51,504 bases of DNA from Collinsella sp. AM18-10. GTDB lineage: Bacteria > Actinomycetota > Coriobacteriia > Coriobacteriales > Coriobacteriaceae. Position 1 is the first letter of the stretch. The number at the start of each line of letters is the position of its first letter. The position numbers and the translations under genes are program-made. Location of the stretch: positions 128,313 through 179,816 of the forward strand of contig NZ_QRJO01000004.1 in assembly GCF_003471585.1 (NCBI RefSeq), given 5' to 3'. This document shows positions 43,595 through 51,412 of this stretch, in pieces. The notes under the pieces are model-generated. The model saw only the letters and a list, made by a program, of their open reading frames with translations, did not search any database and had not been told where the DNA came from.

Positions 43595-44875
43595 ATGGAA
43601 ATCTTATCAGACCCGAAGCCGGACATGCTCGCCATGCCGCGGTTCGACGACGGTGCCATCGACATGCAGGAGCTGCTCAGGCGCCTCGCCGAGCAGGTCG
43701 TGAACGCCGTGATGGACGCCGAGGCCGACCAGCTGTGCGGAGGCGGGGCGAACAGCCGCAACGGCTACCGGGAGCGCGGCCTCGCCACCTGCATCGGCAC
43801 GCTGACGCTGCGCATCCCGAAGCTCCGCACCGGCAGCTTCTTCCCGGACGACGTGATCGAGCGCTACCAGCGCGCGGACCGCGCCCTCGTGGCCGCCGTC
43901 GCCGAGATGTACGCCACCGGCACGAGCACCCGCAAGGTGCGGCGCGTCGCGGAGAAGATGGGCGTGTCCAGGCTCTCCAAGGACCAGGTGAGCGCCATCG
44001 CGTCGAGCCTTGACGCCGACATCGAGGAGCTCTGCGCGAGGCCCCTCGACGGCTCGCCGGTGCCCTACGTCTGGCTCGATGCCACCTACGTCAAATGCCG
44101 CCGCGGGGGCCGCGTGGCCTCCACGGCCGTCGTCACGGCCATCGGCTGCGACGCGGGCGGCTGGAGGCGCGTCCTGGGCGTCGACGTGGTGGACACGGAG
44201 TCGTACGACTCGTGGCTGGCATTCCTCAGGAAGATCCGCGACCGCGGCGTCTCCGGCGTGGAGCTCGTCGTCTCCGATGCGCACGCGGGCCTCGCCGCGG
44301 CCGCGGCGGAGGTCTTCCAGGGGGCGGCATGGCAGCGCTGCGCCGTCCACCTCATGCGCGACTGCATGCGCGAGGCGGGCTCCTGGCAGCTCAGGCGCCG
44401 CGTGGGCAGGATCGTCTCGCAGGTGTTCCGCGGGCGCGACGCCGCCACCGTGACCGCCATGTACCACGTGGCGTGCGACATGCTGGAGGGGTGCTGCCCG
44501 AGGGCGGCGGCGATCCTCGAGGAGGCCGAGCCGGACGCCCTGGCATACCTCGACTTCCCGCCGTCGCACTGGAAGCGCCTGCGCACCAACAACGTCCAGG
44601 AGCGGACGAACCGCGAGATAAAGCGCAGGTCGAGGGTGGTGCAGGCGTTCCCCTCGACGGCGTCGCTGGTGCGGCTGGCAGGCGCGGTCATGTGCGAGCA
44701 GGACGAGACATGGCAGGAGTCCAGGTACTTCTCGGAGGCGAAGATGAGGGAGCTCTACGACGAGGGCCGAACGCGCGGGGTCGACGGGACGGTCGACTGG
44801 TCGCGGCTGGAGGCTGAGGCCAGGAAGATGATCGAATCCGGCCTCGAGCTTGCGGACAGGATCGAGACGGCATAG
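43595..44875 (+). CDS. IS256/mutator-family transposase
   Basis: A 426-residue DDE transposase. The N-terminal half includes NSRNGYRERGLATCIGTLTL and RIPKLRTGSFFPDDVIERYQ typical of the mutator group; catalytic motifs are YVWLDATYVKCRRGG (first Asp), VVSDAHAGLAAA (second Asp) and the Glu in NNVQERTNREIKRRSRVV. It looks intact and could be active. A truncated relative lies at 41.6 kb. Confidence 0.95.
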   Translation: MEILSDPKPDMLAMPRFDDGAIDMQELLRRLAEQVVNAVMDAEADQLCGGGANSRNGYRERGLATCIGTLTLRIPKLRTGSFFPDDVIERYQRADRALVAAVAEMYATGTSTRKVRRVAEKMGVSRLSKDQVSAIASSLDADIEELCARPLDGSPVPYVWLDATYVKCRRGGRVASTAVVTAIGCDAGGWRRVLGVDVVDTESYDSWLAFLRKIRDRGVSGVELVVSDAHAGLAAAAAEVFQGAAWQRCAVHLMRDCMREAGSWQLRRRVGRIVSQVFRGRDAATVTAMYHVACDMLEGCCPRAAAILEEAEPDALAYLDFPPSHWKRLRTNNVQERTNREIKRRSRVVQAFPSTASLVRLAGAVMCEQDETWQESRYFSEAKMRELYDEGRTRGVDGTVDWSRLEAEARKMIESGLELADRIETA

Positions 44876-44951
44876 GATATCAAACGTATTCCAGGTTCCT
44901 GGACGCCGGGCCGACTCGCTTCGGATCGGGCGCTACACCAACTTTCTCGAC

Positions 44952-45725
44952 ACTACCGATCTGACGCTCCGCGGCTCCGGGTCGCTGGTGGCCACGGGCT
45001 CGCAGTGCGGAATCTACGTGTCGGGGACGCTCGCGGTGGACGGCTGCAAGGTTGACGCGCGGGCCGACGGCGCCGACATCGCGGATGCGCGGGTGGCCGG
45101 CGTGATCGCGGACGGACTTGCCGTTCGCGGCGATGGGCGCGTTGTCGCCGCGGGCACGGGCTCCGGGACGAGCGTACGCGTCTATGGTGTGTGTTTGCTG
45201 GGCGGGGCTGCCGGCGGTGGCGCGGCCGGGCAGCTTACCGTCGATGCGTCCTGGCTTGATGCGTCGGGCACCGACGGCGGCGTCGCCTGCCTGGGCGGGT
45301 CGCTTGCATCCGCGCGCTTTGTGGCGCCTGCGGGCGGGGCCTTTGGCGCAGGCGGCGTGGTGGATGCCGATGGGTCCGTGGCAGCGCATGTGACGATCGA
45401 GCCCGTGGATGCCACGGCGTCGGCGGGGGAGACCGGTGGGCCCGAGGTGCCGGGCGATGGTCCGTCCGCCCCTGGCACCGACCCCGCTACCGGCGAGCCC
45501 GCTGCGGATCCGTCGACGATTCCCACGCTGAAGCCCGCGGCCGCGACTAAGACGGTGACCACGACTACAGTGACCAACACCACGGCCGCCAAGGCCTCTA
45601 GGCCCAAGACCGCCACCGCGACCTCCTCATCACTTCCCAAAACCAGCGACAACAACTGGATCGCCGTGTCCGGCTTGCTGTTCGTGCTGGGAACAGCGGT
45701 TCTTAAAGCTGCGCGCCGTTGCTGA
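44952..45725 (+). pseudogene. C-terminal part of the split sortase-anchored surface protein
   Basis: Continues the surface protein with beta-helix-like repeats (TDLTLRGSGSLVATGSQCGI, LAVDGCKVDARADGADIADA), a Pro/Thr-rich wall-spanning linker, then SSSLPKTSDNN, a sortase-type signal with Ser in place of the usual Gly of LPxTG, a hydrophobic helix (WIAVSGLLFVLGTAVL) and a KAARRC tail. Together with the 43145 part it would be a secreted, wall-linked protein of about 370 residues before the insertion. Confidence 0.8.
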
Positions 45726-45964
45726 TGCTCCCGATTTCCGTATGTGCGGGAAAACCGGAGCCCGCCGAGCGCAAGCCAAATTCTGTTAATAAAACCGCAG
45801 GTCGCGAAAGCGCAAAACCGGGTTCTGGTCGGCAGAACTCGGCCCCCACCACTTCTGGACAAGGCCAGCTGTCAGAGTTCGTGTCTTATAGGAATAATTT
45901 AATTCACGCCGCGTTAAGTCTAGTCTGCTCTTTATACTCGAATATAAACACTAAGGAGGTAGTC
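45726..45964. other. gap between surface protein and small protein gene
   Basis: No gene seen. TTTATA-6-TATAAA at 45931-45948, just before the ribosome site of the next gene, includes a -10-like TATACT and may be its promoter/operator. Confidence 0.35.
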
Positions 45965-46243
45965 ATGTTTTGGAGCTATGTTCAGCTTGATGATGGCACC
46001 CAATTTGCCTACTCAGAGACAAGAGAAGACGGAACCGTTCGCGTGGCCGTCGAGCGCCCGGTTGACTTTGGCTTTGACCATGCGGAATGCTTCTTGCCTG
46101 CGGTCAAATGGTTCAACGTCGAAGGATTTACTGCTGATGACCTCAATTTCTTGACCGAATTTGTTAGATCAAACGCCCCGTTTATCTTCGAGCTCGCCGA
46201 ACGCCAAAAAGCCGGACCGGCGGTTTCGGCGCTGGCCCGCTGA
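45965..46243 (+). CDS. small protein of unknown function (MxWSxVQxDDG family)
   Basis: A 92-residue acidic protein, MFWSYVQLDDGTQFAYSETR and on to APFIFELAERQKAGPAVS. The ATG follows a strong AAGGAGG. Its first 12 residues match those of the 61-residue protein at 48119, which is coupled to a Doc toxin; here it sits 27 bases before an MNT antitoxin gene. A toxin-antitoxin role is inferred from this context only; the central part matches no family I recognise. Confidence 0.65.
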   Translation: MFWSYVQLDDGTQFAYSETREDGTVRVAVERPVDFGFDHAECFLPAVKWFNVEGFTADDLNFLTEFVRSNAPFIFELAERQKAGPAVSALAR

Positions 46244-46270
46244 CTTTCTACTGTTGTACGGCAATTATCC

Positions 46271-46570
46271 ATGATCTCGCCTACCGACATATCCACTGCG
46301 GTCTCCCGCGTGCTGGCTCGCTACGACGCCAGCGAGGCATATTTATTTGGTTCGTTTGCCCGAGGCGAGCAAACGCCTGATAGCGATATTGACTTGCGCC
46401 TAGTCTGCGGCAACACCATGACGTTCTGCACGCTTTACGAACTCTCCCATGAGCTCGAGAAGGAGCTTGGGCGAAAGGTTGATATCGTCACCAACCCACC
46501 AGAGCACATGCGCCCGGCCTTCCGCAAAAGCATCGAGCAGGATGAGGTGTGCATCTATGAAGTGCTGTAG
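46271..46570 (+). CDS. MNT-type nucleotidyltransferase, second copy
   Basis: A 99-residue protein about 85 percent identical to MntA at 42.3 kb, with the same GSFARGEQTPDSDIDLRLV active site and PPEHMRPAFRKSIEQDEV ending. Its HEPN partner is reduced to a ten-codon remnant (46557-46586), so it is an orphan antitoxin. It could still neutralise the HEPN toxin of the first module. Confidence 0.87.
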   Translation: MISPTDISTAVSRVLARYDASEAYLFGSFARGEQTPDSDIDLRLVCGNTMTFCTLYELSHELEKELGRKVDIVTNPPEHMRPAFRKSIEQDEVCIYEVL

Positions 46571-46586
46571 CAGGCTGAGGCGTTAG
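46557..46586 (+). pseudogene. remnant start of a HEPN toxin gene
   Basis: ATGAAG followed by eight codons and a stop, at the same overlapping position as hepT after mntA and with similar DNA (GAAG.GGCGTA versus GAAGTGCTGTA). Only the first codons survive. Confidence 0.5.
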
Positions 46587-46703
46587 CGTGCTCCGTCGTG
46601 ATCAGCAAGTCTGAATTTTGCAGCATACTTCCGGACTCGGAGAGTCTTGGAAGCCAGTATTGAACTCAAAACTCGGTTCTACGCACCCTCTTGCTCTTTG
46701 AAT

Positions 46704-46756
46704 ACAGGTATCGCCCTAGCGATAGTGTGCTATACTATCGCTAGGGCGATACCTGT
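46704..46756 (+). promoter_or_regulatory. double-dyad operator and promoter of the DUF3990/XRE module
   Basis: A 23-bp perfect inverted repeat (46704-46726 with 46734-46756, 7-base spacer). Each arm is itself a dyad, TATCGC-4-GCGATA, so two operator units face each other around an extended -10 (TGCTATACT) in the spacer. This is ideal for autorepression by the XRE protein encoded downstream. It ends 12 bases before the toxin start, just before AGGAGA. Confidence 0.8.
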
Positions 46757-46768
46757 TAGGAGACTCGC

Positions 46769-47437
46769 GTGGAACTGTGGCATGGTTCTCAGAAAATCAT
46801 TGAGACTCCCCAGCTTGGCCTGGGGAAAGTCCATAACGACTATGGACAGGGATTCTATTGCACAGAGAGCCTCGACCTTGCAAGGGAATGGGCATGTTCG
46901 CGTGATGCCGATGGCTTTGCGAATCGCTATGAACTCGATATGGCCAATCTCAAGGAACTCGACCTGCTATCGCCGCAATATTCAGTTCTGCATTGGATAG
47001 AGTTGCTTGTAGAACATCGTTCTTTTCGCAAGGACACCGCTATTGCCGTGGGGGCGTGCGAATATCTCCACGATCATTTTCTACCTGACACTAGCACTTG
47101 CGACGTAATAAGGGGATGGCGCGCGGACGACTCGTACTTTAGCTATGCCAGAGCTTTTGTGAACAATACGATTACCGTCGATCAGCTTGGTCGATCTATG
47201 AGGCTCGGCAACTTGGGAGATCAGATTGCACTCAAAAGCGATCGCGCGTTTAAGAGCATTCGTTTTGCTGGGTTTGAACGTGCTCCGCAAGCTCTGTATG
47301 GTCCATTGGCCAAGGAACGAGATGAAGTGGCAAGGGCGCAGTATCGTGAGCTACTTGCCGAAAATCCATTTGAGGGAATCCGTATCGTCGATATCATTCG
47401 AGAGGGGATGACGGGCGATGACCCACGCCTACAGTGA
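46769..47437 (+). CDS. DUF3990-like (ADP-ribosyltransferase-fold) toxin
   Basis: A 222-residue protein starting ELWHGSQKIIETPQLGLGKV then NDYGQGFYCTESLDLAREWA. The HGS and GQGFYCT motifs resemble the NAD-binding core of ADP-ribosyltransferases as in DUF3990 proteins. It is followed by an overlapping XRE antitoxin gene, the usual toxin-then-antitoxin order of these modules. The start is a GTG after AGGAGA. Target and chemistry are not shown by the sequence. Confidence 0.78.
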   Translation: MELWHGSQKIIETPQLGLGKVHNDYGQGFYCTESLDLAREWACSRDADGFANRYELDMANLKELDLLSPQYSVLHWIELLVEHRSFRKDTAIAVGACEYLHDHFLPDTSTCDVIRGWRADDSYFSYARAFVNNTITVDQLGRSMRLGNLGDQIALKSDRAFKSIRFAGFERAPQALYGPLAKERDEVARAQYRELLAENPFEGIRIVDIIREGMTGDDPRLQ

Positions 47438-48107
47438 GATGTATCTCGAGGATGCCATGAGAACGCTGGGCGAGGCGGTCGATTTTGCCCTCTGTGACCA
47501 AGGGCTGACTCCCACCGAGTTGACGGCGATCCTGTCGAACGCTTTTGAGATGAAACAGTTTGAGCGCGGTATACCTCGCGTCGTCTGCGGCATGGCGGGC
47601 GACGAGCTCGCGCGCGATATTATCGCACATGCGGGACTGACCCCCGTCGAATGCAGGGAGACCTATTCGTTCGACCGTTCGCCTCAGTATTGGGCGGGCT
47701 GGGTTTTGGCCTATGCGCAATGGATGTGCAGCCTGGGCTTTAATGAGCTACTCGAAGTCGCTCCGCTCGATTGGATTATCGGCTCGTACCATCCGCTCCA
47801 CGAGGTCTCCGAAGACAAATTCGCCCAGATTGTCATTGATAAATGGAACAACGCCCAGGCAGACAAAAAGGGCCTCAAAGCGGCACGAAAGGCGGCCGGC
47901 CTAACGCAAAAACAGCTCGCAGCCCAATCGGGGGTTAAACTTCGCGCCATACAACTCTACGAGCAGAACCAGCTCGACCTACGCCGCGCCTCGGTCTCCT
48001 CGGCATTGGCGCTCGCAAACACGCTCGACTGCACTATCGAAGACCTCATCTGGCAACCGATCGTTCTGGAGTACGACTCGCAGTCTTTTCCATCTACGAA
48101 GCTATAA
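47418..48107 (+). CDS. XRE-family antitoxin/regulator
   Basis: A 229-residue protein with an N-terminal region of unknown fold and a C-terminal helix-turn-helix: GLKAARKAAGLTQKQLAAQS then GVKLRAIQLYEQNQLDLRRA, and DCTIEDLIWQP. It overlaps the toxin by 20 bases. Likely neutralises the toxin by binding through the N-terminal part and represses the operon through the 46.7 kb operator. An ATG at 47439 is an alternative start. Confidence 0.83.
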   Translation: MTHAYSEMYLEDAMRTLGEAVDFALCDQGLTPTELTAILSNAFEMKQFERGIPRVVCGMAGDELARDIIAHAGLTPVECRETYSFDRSPQYWAGWVLAYAQWMCSLGFNELLEVAPLDWIIGSYHPLHEVSEDKFAQIVIDKWNNAQADKKGLKAARKAAGLTQKQLAAQSGVKLRAIQLYEQNQLDLRRASVSSALALANTLDCTIEDLIWQPIVLEYDSQSFPSTKL

Positions 48108-48118
48108 AGGAGACGCAC

Positions 48119-48304
48119 ATGCTTTGGAGTCATGTTCAGCCAGATGACGGCAATGGTCGCGCTACTCAAGAAGATTACTCAGTAGCGCACGAGGCAAATT
48201 CAGCATCACCGATTTTGCTCGACGGCTTTATGTCGATCGACCATGCAGTTGAGTTAACCATCGCTGCCATGCCCAACGCGCTCAGACTCTTGGAGAACTC
48301 ATGA
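48119..48304 (+). CDS. small putative antitoxin paired with Doc
   Basis: A 61-residue protein, MLWSHVQPDDGNGRATQEDY then DGFMSIDHAVELTIAAMPNA. AAAGGAGACGCAC precedes the ATG and it overlaps the doc gene by ATGA, the standard antitoxin-toxin coupling. It is not a Phd-type sequence that I recognise. The N-terminal dozen residues match the 45965 protein. Confidence 0.65.
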   Translation: MLWSHVQPDDGNGRATQEDYSVAHEANSASPILLDGFMSIDHAVELTIAAMPNALRLLENS

Positions 48305-48816
48305 TGGCGACTACGCAGCGAGGCGCGCATCCGTTAGCGCCGCTCGTGCTCGATGATGCCGGTTCGCTCGAAGCTATGGCCGCGGCCGTGATGCGCCTAC
48401 ACAGCACGCTGATGACGGTCGGGCGCTGCTATACGACCGACGCCACAGGCGACCGGGCCGCGCTTGAGCTTGGACGCATCGAGTCCGTGCTTGCGGGTGC
48501 ATTCTGTACGATATTCGGCCAATCGCCAACCGATCGCTTCGCAGACATCTTTGACCAGGTCACCCACGTGGCCGAGCACATGGTCAAGGACCACATCTTT
48601 GAAGACGGTAATAAACGAACCAGCCTTGTCTTTGCGTTGTCCGTCTTAAGGTTCGCAGGCACTCCGGTCATGCTGTCCGACAGCCCCGAGCCCAAAGACA
48701 ACCAGTACTACGCCTGGATCCAGGACCTCGTATCCGGAAACCGTACGACCGGCGGGCTCGCCGAGGAGCTGCGCCGCGGTTGCATTGCGGGCATGGGCGA
48801 CCCGTCGCACGTATAG
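48301..48816 (+). CDS. Fic/Doc-family toxin
   Basis: A 171-residue Fido-fold protein. The active loop is HIFEDGNKRTSLVFA, the Doc-type HxFxDxNKR with Lys where AMPylating Fic proteins have Gly, so it may phosphorylate its target like Doc. A helical N-terminal part carries RAALELGRIESVLAG. A four-base overlap links it to the small upstream gene. Confidence 0.85.
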   Translation: MMATTQRGAHPLAPLVLDDAGSLEAMAAAVMRLHSTLMTVGRCYTTDATGDRAALELGRIESVLAGAFCTIFGQSPTDRFADIFDQVTHVAEHMVKDHIFEDGNKRTSLVFALSVLRFAGTPVMLSDSPEPKDNQYYAWIQDLVSGNRTTGGLAEELRRGCIAGMGDPSHV

Positions 48817-48861
48817 AATCAAAGCATCCGCACGCCTGCCATTATCTTGATTGGAAGCCAT

Positions 48862-49650
48862 ATGGAGATCCCCATCACCTTGTGCAGCAATGTGTACGAC
48901 TTCGCGTTTTGCCCCGAGCCCTGCTACGACCGCCTGGCCGACCTCGCCGATCCCGAAGACTGGGGTCCCAGCAACCGCATCCTCAAAAACTACCTGTCGT
49001 TTTAGTTTAGCCGCGCGGTGCTTTTGACCGAGCGCGACGTGGACCACACCGCGCCGTCCAACCTGCCGTTGTTGTTCGACGAGGACCGCTGCCTGTTCAA
49101 CACCGGCCTGTACACGCGCCGCTACGAGACCATCTACGGCCTGTTTGAGCCCAACACCAAGACCGACGCGCGCCAGCGCTGGTTTTTAAAGGGCTTCTTT
49201 AAGGAAAGCGACCCCATGCTGGTCTCGTTTGAGTACCTGCCATGCCGCGTGCGCTTTGCCGAGGGCCCTTCCGAGCTGGTTTTTGACTATCGACTGCCCA
49301 TCCGCTCCAACATCGACCACATTCTGGGCGACGAGGAAAACCTTACGCGTATTCCCGCCAGCCTGATGGGGGAGGGCAACTCGCTGCTGCTACGCCGCGC
49401 CTTTGAGGGCGCCGTCGTCGAGGCCGCCCGCCGCGCCGCCGCCAACTACACGCTCGCCGTGCCGCAGTTCTACGGCGGCCGGATCCAGCTGCTGCTGCCG
49501 CTGTGCCTGACCGGCGACAACCCCGAGCTGGCGCTGACCATCCAGCGCGAGGACGGCTTTTACGCCGCGCGCACCTGCCTCACGCTCGACATGGCCTACA
49601 ACAACGCGCGGTTGATCTGCCGCCCAGAGACTTCGTGGATCAAGCGGTAA
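48862..49650 (+). pseudogene. DUF3825-like protein gene with in-frame amber codon
   Basis: An otherwise continuous 262-codon frame from MEIPITLCSNVYDFAFCPEP, interrupted by one TAG at 49003-49005 (LSF-stop-FSRAVLL). The remainder is well conserved in look: LFDEDRCLFNTGLYTRRYET, FEYLPCRVRFAEGPSELVF, NLTRIPASLMGEGNSLLL, consistent with the DUF3825 domain. Either a recent nonsense mutation or a sequencing error; a downstream start at 49018 (MLLTERD) would produce a short form. Cysteine and charged residues do not suggest a specific activity. Confidence 0.7.
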
Positions 49651-49734
49651 ATGGTGGTTTAGCTGCGGTTTGCCGATTGCTTTGGTTGCTTTGGCTTGGC
49701 TAGCGCCCACGAATTTAAAATCGAGGGCAAAAAG

Positions 49735-49765
49735 TTCTTGGTAAACCACGCGAGGCTATGATAGT
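49735..49765 (+). promoter_or_regulatory. possible promoter of tRNA-Val
   Basis: TTCTTG and TATGAT are 16 bases apart (or TTGGTA and TAGTAT, 18 apart), ending 20-30 bases before the tRNA. Confidence 0.4.
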
Positions 49766-49787
49766 ATCTCTTTTGCCGAAAGGCGAC

Positions 49788-49862
49788 GGGCGATTGGCTC
49801 AGGGGTAGAGCATATCCTTCACACGGATGGGGTCACAAGTTCGAATCTTGTATCGCCCACCA
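49788..49862 (+). tRNA. tRNA-Val(CAC)
   Basis: Acceptor GGGCGAT with ATCGCCC, D-stem GCTC/GAGC, anticodon stem TATCC/GGATG with loop TTCACAC (anticodon CAC at 49820-49822), T-stem ACAAG/CTTGT around TTCGAAT, and encoded CCA at 49860-49862. It decodes GTG. Confidence 0.96.
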
Positions 49863-49873
49863 TCTAAAGCGCA

Positions 49874-49908
49874 GGTCAGAGGTGTTAAGCCTCTGGCCTT
49901 TTTCTTTT
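49874..49908 (+). terminator. terminator after tRNA-Val
   Basis: GGTCAGAGG and CCTCTGGCC form a 9-bp stem with a 7-base loop, followed by TTTTTCTTTTT. Confidence 0.9.
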
Positions 49909-49944
49909 TGACACCAAGGGTGACACCAAAACTGACACCAAAAA
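49909..49944. repeat. three tandem 12-bp repeats TGACACCAANNN
   Basis: TGACACCAAGGG, TGACACCAAAAC and TGACACCAAAAA follow without gaps, directly after the tRNA-Val terminator. Regular short repeats beside a tRNA resemble integrase arm sites or the end of an integrase gene. Confidence 0.65.
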
Positions 49945-50254
49945 ATTAATCGTAGTCTAAGGCATCATTTTATATCGCACCCTTTTTGCTGACGCCATTG
50001 CACGTTTTGTATAAAACGCATGCGTAATTTCATTGAATTACTCATATGATCCGAGCACAAATGTGGAGACGGGGACCACACGCCCAGAGCTCTTTCCAGC
50101 GGATTTCTGTCACACGAGGGATTTTCGACAGAACTCGTCAAGCTTTTGGTCAGCGTTTGGTCAGCTTCCGGTACTTACCCGCATGATGCCCCACTAGATA
50201 ATCGGCGATGTCCGCAATCCGCACAGCCTATGGCCGATACCAAGGGAGGCGCAA
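49945..50254. other. gap between tRNA-Val repeats and next gene
   Basis: AT-rich at first, then mixed. No gene recognised. TTTGGTCAGCGTTTGGTCAGC around 50144-50165 is a short direct repeat. GGGAGG just before 50255 is the next ribosome site. Confidence 0.4.
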
Positions 50255-51412
50255 ATGGACGAAATCGTCTGCGCAAACACCGCATTCCGCTACTGGCGCT
50301 GCCCGCCGCAAGTGTGCGATCTCTACCCGCGCCTGCCCAACTCCGAAGACGGTTGGCGAGCTCTATCCCAAGCCCCTTTCGTAACCGACGTCCTCAAGAC
50401 CCCGATCATCGCTGTTGCTTCGCCAGATTGTTGTAATCACCACTCAGGATTGCGCTCTACAATTCGCTGGGATGGGGCATCGGATGCCGGCACAACAATC
50501 GACACTCATTTTGGCTTTAGTGTCACCAATCCGCTAAACACGTTATTTACTATGACACGCTTTGTGTCTCAAATAGATCTCGTACTGGCTATGTACGAAC
50601 TTTGCGGCTGGTTTTCTGTTTTCGAGCCGGCTCCCGCTGCCGAAATGCGGTTAAAACTGGCGGTAGAAAAGAATCGCAATTCCAGCACGCAGGATCTGTT
50701 CGAACTTGGAGAAGGCGAAGACGAGATTCCCTGGAAACGAGTTTATGCCCGCGCAACCGTAAAGGACCCAGATAGTGATGGCCAAACAAGCAAGCGTGAG
50801 GATGGAAGAGAGGTTACGAAACTCAAAGGTACTTCTCTTTGGATGAGAAAGCCGCTCATCGAACTGAGCGACCTGCATCGTTTCGCCGACAAGGTCAAAA
50901 GTCAAATGTGGGGAAAGCAGTTTTATGATGCCGCTCAGCAGGTTATCGGCATTGCTGCATCTCCACTCGAGGTTGCGGGGGTCCTGCTCCTAAGTCGTTC
51001 TCGACGTCTAGGTGGTTCAGGATTCAGATACGTGTACCTCAACGATTTAACCCCTCTATCCGAGGCTGCCCAAAGCATCGCTGGTCAAAAGGTCTGCTAC
51101 GGGGACATCGTGATTGTAAACCCAATGCTAATGAAGGCAGTAATTATCGAGATCCAAGGTGAGGTCATCCATGGCTCAGGCGCGGTACTTGATCACGATG
51201 CGGAGCGCATGACTGCGCTCCAGAGCATGGGTTTCGACGTGTTCCTGGTAACCCACGATATGCTTAACGATAAAAAGCAACTAGATACCATAGTCAAAAG
51301 CGTTTGCAGCCGTTTGGGGATTCGATATAAAGCCAAATCCGAGGCAATGAAGTGCGCCGAGACGCGACTGCGAGCAAATGTTTTGTGCAACTGGATGGAC
51401 ATCGGAAATTAG
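50255..51412 (+). CDS. predicted PD-(D/E)XK-fold (DUF559/Vsr-like) protein
   Basis: A 385-residue protein beginning MDEIVCANTAFRYWRCPPQV, with VCYGDIVIVNPMLMKAVIIE followed by IQGEVIHG, i.e. a D...ExQ signature like the core of Vsr/DUF559 nucleases, in the C-terminal third. The N-terminal part resembles AbiEi-type or homing-like adaptors only vaguely. Clear AAGGGAGGCGCAA ribosome site. The function is unknown; DNA cleavage or defence is possible. It lies close to an integration-like tRNA site. Confidence 0.55.
   Translation: MDEIVCANTAFRYWRCPPQVCDLYPRLPNSEDGWRALSQAPFVTDVLKTPIIAVASPDCCNHHSGLRSTIRWDGASDAGTTIDTHFGFSVTNPLNTLFTMTRFVSQIDLVLAMYELCGWFSVFEPAPAAEMRLKLAVEKNRNSSTQDLFELGEGEDEIPWKRVYARATVKDPDSDGQTSKREDGREVTKLKGTSLWMRKPLIELSDLHRFADKVKSQMWGKQFYDAAQQVIGIAASPLEVAGVLLLSRSRRLGGSGFRYVYLNDLTPLSEAAQSIAGQKVCYGDIVIVNPMLMKAVIIEIQGEVIHGSGAVLDHDAERMTALQSMGFDVFLVTHDMLNDKKQLDTIVKSVCSRLGIRYKAKSEAMKCAETRLRANVLCNWMDIGN

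Larger units (their letters stand above)
43480..44951. mobile_element. IS256-family insertion sequence
   Basis: Contains one transposase gene. Imperfect inverted ends are visible at 43480-43497 (GTCGAAAATGTTGGTGTA) and 44934-44951 (complement GTCGAGAAAGTTGGTGTA), 16 of 18 identical; the true ends may be the inner GGTGTA. It interrupts a surface protein gene. No clear 8-9 bp target duplication was found; both flanks carry CGATCTGACG five bases outside the repeats, which may instead be a protein repeat. Confidence 0.75.

Noticed and set aside
43480..44966. CGATCTGACG on both sides of the IS as target-site duplication
   Set aside because: It lies five bases outside the inverted repeats on both sides and encodes DLT in a repeated protein motif, so it is more likely a protein repeat than a duplication.
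46704..46756. CRISPR-like repeat unit
   Set aside because: Only one inverted pair exists, with no regularly spaced direct repeats or spacers anywhere in the window.
49003..49005. TAG as a recoded (pyrrolysine-type) codon
   Set aside because: No tRNA or enzymes for recoding are seen, and a simple nonsense mutation or sequencing error is a much simpler explanation.
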